Positions 59,631-64,000 of a DNA stretch of 64,000 nucleotides are shown one piece after another. The DNA is from Enterovibrio baiacu (GTDB lineage: Bacteria; Pseudomonadota; Gammaproteobacteria; Enterobacterales; Vibrionaceae). How positions within the stretch are numbered: the stretch's first letter is position 1; each line of letters starts with the position of its first letter. Position numbers and translations under genes: made by a program. The stretch covers positions 248,001 through 312,000 of the forward strand of contig NZ_SCHN01000007.1 of NCBI RefSeq assembly GCF_004120195.1, read 5' to 3'. The notes below the pieces were generated by a model that was not told the DNA's origin, did no database searches, and saw nothing but the letters and a program-made list of their open reading frames with translations.

Positions 59631-59660
59631 AAGAGGCTATGCCCTAAGGCATAGCCTCTT
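59631..59660 (-). terminator. Strong hairpin between infC and rpmI
   Basis: Perfect 13-base inverted repeat AAGAGGCTATGCC/GGCATAGCCTCTT with a 4-base loop, then TTTATT on the minus strand. It may partly terminate the message, protect its end, or belong to an L20-type control structure. Confidence 0.55.
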
Positions 59661-59680
59661 GTATTACTTGTATGCCGAAA

Positions 59681-60226
59681 TTACTTCTTTTTAGGGGCAA
59701 GAACCATGATCATTTGACGACCTTCGATTCGCGTCGGGAAGCTTTCTACCAAACAAATTTCAGCAGTGTCTTCCTTCAAACGATTCAAAACGTCAACACC
59801 GATTTCTTGGTGCGCCATTTCGCGACCACGGAAACGGATAGTGACCTTGACCTTGTTACCCTCTTCAATAAAGCGAACCAGGTTGCGTAGTTTTACCTGA
59901 TAGTCGCCAATATCGGTACCAGGACGGAATTTGATTTCCTTAACCTGAATAACCTTCTGTTTTTTCTTCTGCTCTTTCGCAGCCTTGCTCTTTTCGAATA
60001 TGAACTTACCGTAGTCCATCACACGACAGACAGGCGGCTCGGCATTAGGGCTGATTTCAACCAGATCAACGCCCTCACCTTCAGCGATTCTCATCGCTTC
60101 TTGGAGAGATACAACGCCGATTGCTTCACCATCAAGGCCTGTAAGACGAACTTCGTCAATACCACGAATTTCATCATTCAAGCGATGAGCATGTTGTTTA
60201 ACTGGGGCTTTTCTTGCGCCTTTAAT
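59681..60226 (-). CDS. infC: Translation initiation factor IF-3 with AUU start
   Basis: Initiation factor 3, 181 residues (E. coli 180). Starting at ATT 60226 gives an N-terminus [19 protein letters not shown], close to the known family start; the first common start codon in frame, TTG 60181, would remove 15 residues. GGAGGAATAAGGT lies just before the ATT, inside the end of thrS. The AUU start is conserved in infC and is the basis of IF3 autoregulation by start-codon discrimination. Family motifs: [20 protein letters not shown]-like [16 protein letters not shown] and the C-terminal [14 protein letters not shown]. Confidence 0.95.
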   Translation of the reverse strand: MKGARKAPVKQHAHRLNDEIRGIDEVRLTGLDGEAIGVVSLQEAMRIAEGEGVDLVEISPNAEPPVCRVMDYGKFIFEKSKAAKEQKKKQKVIQVKEIKFRPGTDIGDYQVKLRNLVRFIEEGNKVKVTIRFRGREMAHQEIGVDVLNRLKEDTAEICLVESFPTRIEGRQMIMVLAPKKK

Positions 60227-60229
60227 ACC

Positions 60230-62158
60230 TTATTCCTCCAAAATATTGAGCGTTCGGGTGCGAACTTCGTTCTCGAGCAGAGAAACAAAATCTTCAATCT
60301 TGAATTTACCCAAATCTTTACCTTTACGCGTACGTACTGCGATTTCGCCGGCTTCCATCTCTTGGTCACCACAAACAAGCATGTAAGGTACGCGCTTCAA
60401 AGTATGTTCTCGGATTTTAAAGCCAATCTTCTCGTTTCTCAAGTCCGCAGATGCTCTAAATCCTGCTTTTTGCAGTTTTTTCGCTACTTCCTGAACATAA
60501 TCGGCTTGGTTGTCTGTGATATTCATAACCACAGCCTGTTGAGGGGCTAACCAGCTCGGAAAATGACCTGCATACTCTTCGATCAAAATACCGATGAAAC
60601 GTTCTAGAGAACCGAGAATTGCACGGTGAATCATTACAGGCGTATGGCGTTCGTTGTCTTCGCCAACATACGTTGCGCCCAAACGCTCAGGCAGAGCGAA
60701 ATCGAGCTGCACAGTACCACACTGCCACGCGCGATCCAAACAATCATGTAGGGTAAATTCAATCTTAGGACCGTAGAAAGCACCTTCCCCGTCCAGAATC
60801 TCAAATTTAATGCCCATAGCGTCAAGCGCTTCAGCCAATGCAGTCTCTGCACGGTCCCACATTTCGTCTGAACCCACACGCTGTTCAGGGCGTGTAGACA
60901 GTTTCACGACGATTTCTTCGAAACCGAACGTTTTGTATGTGTCATATACCATAGAGATACATGACGTCACTTCTTGCTGAACCTGTTCAGGCGTACAGAA
61001 GATGTGTGCATCATCTTGGGTAAAGCCACGAACACGCATCAGACCGTGCAATGCACCTGATGGCTCGTTACGGTGACAGCTACCAAACTCCGCCATACGT
61101 AGCGGAAGATCACGGTAAGATTTCAAACCTTGGTTGAAAATCTGAACGTGACCAGGACAGTTCATTGGTTTCAGTGCGTATTCACGGCTCTCAGATTGCG
61201 TCGTGAACATATACTCTGAATATTTGTCCCAGTGACCAGAACGCTCCCAAAGAACGCGGTCCATGATCAACGGGCCTTTCACTTCCTGATATTCGTATTC
61301 AGTCAGTTTTTCACGGATGAACACTTCCAGCTCGCGGAATACCGTCCAACCATTGTGGTGCCAGAACACCATACCTGGCGCTTCTTGCTGCATATGGTAC
61401 AGATCAAGTTGCTTACCCAGTTTACGGTGGTCACGTTTTGCTGCTTCTTCTAGACGAACAAGGTGAGCTTTCAGCTCTTTCTTGTCGTAGAACGCGGTGC
61501 CGTAGATGCGTTGAAGCATCTTGTTGTCGCTGTTACCACGCCAGTATGCACCTGCCACGTTCAAAATTTTGAAGTTTTGGCAGAAGCTCATGTTTGGTAC
61601 GTGCGGACCACGACACATGTCGATGTATTCTTCGTGGTGGTACAAGCCTGGACGGTCATCGCGAGACACGTTCTCGTCAAGGATTTCAATCTTGTAAGAT
61701 TCGCCACGTGATTCAAACGTATCACGTGCTTCTTGCCAGCTTACGTTCTTCTTAATGACCTGGTATTTGGTCTTAGCAAGTTCCTTCATGCGCTTTTCAA
61801 TCGCATCCAAGTCTTCTTGCGTAATAGAACGGTCAAGATCAACGTCGTAGTAGAAACCGCTGTCGATGGTTGGACCGATCGCCATTTTCACGTCAGGGAA
61901 CAATTGCTTGATCGCGTGACCGAGCAAGTGAGCACATGAGTGGCGAATGATTTCAAGACCGTCTTCGTCTTTCGCAGTGATGATTTCCAAGTTCGCGTCT
62001 TGTTCGATCAGATCGCACGCATCAACACGTTGACCATCAACACGACCAGCGATGCATGCTTTCGCAAGACCTGGGCCGATATCTAGCGCGACATCAAGAG
62101 TAGAAACAGGGTTGTCAAAAGAACGTTGACTACCGTCAGGAAGAGTAATTACAGGCAT
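60230..62158 (-). CDS. thrS: Threonyl-tRNA synthetase
   Basis: Class II synthetase of 642 residues (same as E. coli). TGS domain (about 1-60), editing domain with H73-x3-H77 ([11 protein letters not shown]), catalytic domain with the zinc Cys in PMNCPGHV, and C-terminal anticodon domain. It charges tRNA-Thr and in E. coli represses its own translation by binding a leader that mimics that tRNA; a matching element is present here at 62179-62199. The stop lies three bases downstream of the infC AUU codon. Confidence 0.98.
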   Translation of the reverse strand: MPVITLPDGSQRSFDNPVSTLDVALDIGPGLAKACIAGRVDGQRVDACDLIEQDANLEIITAKDEDGLEIIRHSCAHLLGHAIKQLFPDVKMAIGPTIDSGFYYDVDLDRSITQEDLDAIEKRMKELAKTKYQVIKKNVSWQEARDTFESRGESYKIEILDENVSRDDRPGLYHHEEYIDMCRGPHVPNMSFCQNFKILNVAGAYWRGNSDNKMLQRIYGTAFYDKKELKAHLVRLEEAAKRDHRKLGKQLDLYHMQQEAPGMVFWHHNGWTVFRELEVFIREKLTEYEYQEVKGPLIMDRVLWERSGHWDKYSEYMFTTQSESREYALKPMNCPGHVQIFNQGLKSYRDLPLRMAEFGSCHRNEPSGALHGLMRVRGFTQDDAHIFCTPEQVQQEVTSCISMVYDTYKTFGFEEIVVKLSTRPEQRVGSDEMWDRAETALAEALDAMGIKFEILDGEGAFYGPKIEFTLHDCLDRAWQCGTVQLDFALPERLGATYVGEDNERHTPVMIHRAILGSLERFIGILIEEYAGHFPSWLAPQQAVVMNITDNQADYVQEVAKKLQKAGFRASADLRNEKIGFKIREHTLKRVPYMLVCGDQEMEAGEIAVRTRKGKDLGKFKIEDFVSLLENEVRTRTLNILEE

Positions 62159-62178
62159 TGTTATGTCCTATTACAGTG

Positions 62179-62199
62179 GTGCTACACACGAAGTAGCAC
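62179..62199 (-). promoter_or_regulatory. thrS operator: anticodon-arm mimic of tRNA-Thr
   Basis: On the minus strand, GTGCTAC-TTCGTGT-GTAGCAC is a perfect 7-base stem closing a 7-base loop. The loop has T at the position of U33 followed by CGT, a tRNA-Thr anticodon (CGU) at positions 34-36. It ends 20 bases before the thrS start. This is the layout of domain 2 of the E. coli thrS operator. Confidence 0.8.
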
Positions 62200-62263
62200 T
62201 TGTTCATGAATTCTGTGCGCGGAAAAAGGCATTACCGCTGCACTTGAAAAATACGCTCTCGTT

Positions 62264-62299
62264 GGTGCGGATTTTGTTACAAATCAAAATGTGAGCACC
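62264..62299 (-). promoter_or_regulatory. Second stem-loop in the thrS leader
   Basis: GGTGC...ATTTTG-ATTTGTAA-CAAAAT..GCACC on the minus strand forms a two-part stem with an internal loop. Its position upstream of the anticodon mimic, separated by single-stranded sequence, is that of domain 4 (the second arm) of the E. coli operator. Confidence 0.5.
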
Positions 62300-62658
62300 C
62301 AAGCGAAGACAAGGATTGTACCCCCATTAATAGAGAACGCAACATCCATCACTTTGATTGCTACATGTTATGCGTACGCCATACCCCTGCACCTCTCTCC
62401 TCTTCTTTATATAGGGTGCATCAAACCCATACTTTCTCGCACTGGCGGTCTTAGTTATCCAGTGACTATTCACTTTATGCCTCTGGCTTCATACCCCATT
62501 CACACACTAAACCTCCGTGAATTGCACCAACGTCTAATTTTGCTACCTCGATGCACAGTTTGCGTGACATTAGGTTTTGGCATTCAGTCAACAAAGCACG
62601 AGATAGATATATAACTCAGTGATTTAGCAATCTCTAAATCTTTTTAAGTAGCTAGGCC
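62300..62658. other. Intergenic region upstream of thrS
   Basis: About 360 bases expected to hold the thrS promoter on the minus strand. A plus-strand frame at 62291-62614 has unlikely composition (Ile, Leu, Pro, Cys) and no ribosome-binding site, and is not called. Confidence 0.45.
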
Positions 62659-62847
62659 ATGCGCGTTACATACGCAGTACGGCTCTATGCAGCAAAGCTG
62701 ACGAGCGAAACGACGGACAGGTTCATCGCTCAATCAAAAGAGTTTGCAAGACGTTTAGATATCTCACGGCAGTGGGATAGACGCATTTTGACGGATTGCA
62801 TTCAAACGGTCTCGAAAAAAGCAGTACGAGACATTTATGGAAAGTGA
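62659..62847 (+). CDS. Possible small basic protein
   Basis: A 62-residue frame, basic (many Arg/Lys) and helical in composition (ETTDRFIAQSKEFARRLDIS). It ends 32 bases before the Gly-His tailed protein gene on the same strand and could be co-transcribed with it. The ribosome-binding site is weak. I do not recognise it. Confidence 0.3.
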   Translation: MRVTYAVRLYAAKLTSETTDRFIAQSKEFARRLDISRQWDRRILTDCIQTVSKKAVRDIYGK

Positions 62848-62879
62848 AATAACTTCACAGTAAAAAAAGGAAGAACATC

Positions 62880-63731
62880 ATGGGATGGTTTACAGATATC
62901 TTTAAAGGCATTGGCGATGCAATTAGCGCAGTAGGTGATGCAATTTCTACCGCAGTAACAACCGTAGCAAATGCAGTCAGCACCGCAGTGAGCGCTGTGG
63001 ATGAGTTCATCAGTGACGTGGGTGATAAGATCGCCGAGGTCACGGCAGACATCCCCATAATCAATGGCATTACCGCAGCGGTTGCCACGGTCGTTGACGG
63101 TGTCACTGACGCCGCTGAAATCGTTACTCACCACTTTATGATGAACGTTGCTCAAGTTGGCCAAGCTGTTGGTACTGTTGTATCAACGACTGGCGAAGTG
63201 GTTGATGCAGCAATCGAAGGTCATGCTGAGTGCATTCCAGATATCATCAAGGAAGGCGTTGGCGAGATTGTTGAAACCGCGGAAGAACATATCGCGATGC
63301 ACCTAGAGCACGACATTGAGTTGCTACAGATCCCAATTGACATGGTTTCTGAAGCGTCGAGTGAATTACTCACAGGTATCATTGGTCACAATCACATTTC
63401 TCAGGCTCCGCTACTTTTAGATGATGCTCAAAGCTTTGTGTTCGATAACCTAACTGATCACATCGTTGATCCTGCAATGGAAGCGTGGGAAACAGCAAAC
63501 AACCATGTATTTGGCAACACAGTAGACGGCCTATCACATGCAGAAATGGGCATGGGTTGGCTAACTGACCACGGTACTGAACATGGTGGTGGCCATGGTA
63601 CGGATACCGGTCATGGTTCAGGTCATGGTTCAGGTCATGGTACGGATATGGGCCACGGCACTGACCATGGAACAGCCTGTGGTTGTGGCGACACAACAAT
63701 GCCAGCAGCTGACGAGTTTATGTGGGTTTAA
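62880..63731 (+). CDS. Unrecognised amphipathic protein with Gly-His repeat tail
   Basis: A 283-residue protein with AAGGAAG upstream of ATG 62880. Residues 1-110 are an amphipathic, Ala/Val-rich series of short repeats (GDAISAVGDAISTAVTTV) with regular Asp/Glu spacing and no charged basic face, resembling helices that lie on membranes or assemble together. A middle helical region with several His and Glu follows. The C-terminal part (about 227-268) is a Gly-His repeat, GHGSGHGSGHGTDMGHGTDH, followed by ACGCGD, a likely metal-binding stretch. There is no signal peptide. I do not recognise the family. It has its own terminator. Confidence 0.75.
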   Translation: MGWFTDIFKGIGDAISAVGDAISTAVTTVANAVSTAVSAVDEFISDVGDKIAEVTADIPIINGITAAVATVVDGVTDAAEIVTHHFMMNVAQVGQAVGTVVSTTGEVVDAAIEGHAECIPDIIKEGVGEIVETAEEHIAMHLEHDIELLQIPIDMVSEASSELLTGIIGHNHISQAPLLLDDAQSFVFDNLTDHIVDPAMEAWETANNHVFGNTVDGLSHAEMGMGWLTDHGTEHGGGHGTDTGHGSGHGSGHGTDMGHGTDHGTACGCGDTTMPAADEFMWV

Positions 63732-63767
63732 TCCCGCTACCCTTTAACTGTACGCAATAAATGAAAC

Positions 63768-63797
63768 AATGCCGCAGAGTCTCTCTGCGGCATTTTT
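63768..63797 (+). terminator. Terminator after the Gly-His tailed protein
   Basis: AATGCCGCAGAG/CTCTGCGGCATT stem followed by T5. Confidence 0.9.
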
Positions 63798-63962
63798 CGT
63801 TTGTCAGCTAGCGAGTAGTTCATCTGTTGGATGAAAAGGCGCCACTCTCAGCCTGCATCAACAAAAAAGTGAACCAATGCGAAACTGGTGGCGTAATAAG
63901 AAGTGATGTTGCAATGCTGTAGGTTCAGGCCTCATCGGCACCCGTCGATAGGCCTGCTTTTT
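63798..63962 (+). ncRNA. Candidate small RNA ending in an independent terminator
   Basis: A second plus-strand terminator, CAGGCCT-(inner ATCG/CGAT)-AGGCCTG followed by CTTTTT (63926-63962), lies past the previous gene's terminator and has no gene in front of it. Upstream, GCGCCAC near 63840 can pair with GTGGCGT near 63890. This suggests a structured transcript of at most 165 bases. No coding frame is visible. The promoter is not identified. Confidence 0.3.
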
Positions 63963-64000
63963 CCCGACATCGAACATCGTTGTAACCTCAAAGCCCCACG

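Noticed and set aside
62291-62614. Plus-strand 107-codon frame upstream of the Gly-His tailed protein
   Set aside because: Unlikely composition, no ribosome-binding site, and it overlaps the thrS leader.
63560-63690. Gly-His coding repeat as a CRISPR-like or DNA repeat array
   Set aside because: The repeats are short, irregular and in phase with the protein; they are coding repeats.
63379-63699. Minus-strand frame opposite the Gly-His repeat (His/Arg/Tyr rich)
   Set aside because: A by-product of the repeat on the plus strand.

Overview
The window reads as a chromosomal segment of a gammaproteobacterium in the Vibrionaceae, possibly close to Enterovibrio or Grimontia (the genus is an inference from family content, not from a search). 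The evidence is the gene order ccoNOQP-ccoHIS-SafE-fnr-uspE-ttcA, the Vibrio-typical families DUF2987, DUF3581 and VF530, a chitin-oligosaccharide deacetylase, and very close matches to Escherichia coli proteins such as Fnr and PotA. I saw no tRNA, rRNA, insertion sequence, prophage or CRISPR array. Most of the window is dense, ordinary core genome.

Layout. 1-9.1 kb: cbb3 cytochrome oxidase (ccoNOQP, including a 57-codon ccoQ), its assembly genes (ccoH, ccoI, ccoS, a SafE-type membrane protein) and fnr with a near-consensus FNR box in front. 9.2-11.4 kb: uspE and ttcA. 11.5-13.7 kb: a coupled three-gene operon on the minus strand (membrane protein, Bax-like glucosaminidase lipoprotein, DUF2987). 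13.7-18 kb: potABCD for spermidine/putrescine uptake, with a long leader. 18-22.3 kb: cobB, then a plus-strand trio of porin, small PstS-like periplasmic protein and membrane diguanylate cyclase; the cyclase has a nine-G run inside its GGDEF codons. 22.5-24.8 kb: Nudix, DUF3581 and HDOD genes. 24.9-33 kb: a lactate-oxidation operon (lldEFG plus a large FAD/Fe-S D-lactate dehydrogenase) between a LysR and a LacI regulator. 33-39 kb: exported ATP-dependent DNA ligase, L,D-transpeptidase-like protein and hrpA. 39.5-46.2 kb: OsmC protein, Tat-exported cholesterol-oxidase-like GMC enzyme, trhO, an endonuclease/phosphatase lipoprotein, a glutaredoxin-like protein and a cytochrome c fused to a sulfite-oxidase-like domain. 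46.2-49.8 kb: a long AT-rich gap, then ybiT, a VF530-family protein and a TerB-like protein.

49.8-62.3 kb, on the minus strand, is the translation cluster thrS-infC-rpmI-rplT // pheST-ihfA-astE-btuC-btuD. It keeps the E. coli order but is split between rplT and pheS by a plus-strand chitin deacetylase gene. It carries three visible control features: an anticodon-loop mimic of tRNA-Thr in the thrS leader, the AUU start codon of infC inside a strong ribosome-binding context, and an open Phe/Tyr-rich reading frame with a stem-loop in front of pheS. The last 1.4 kb holds an unrecognised 283-residue amphipathic protein with a Gly-His repeat tail, then a possible small RNA ending in its own terminator.

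The best candidates for undescribed biology are the porin/PstS-like/diguanylate cyclase trio with its possible phase-variable G tract, and the Gly-His tailed protein at the right end. The regulatory RNA elements around thrS, pheS and potA are the most checkable observations.
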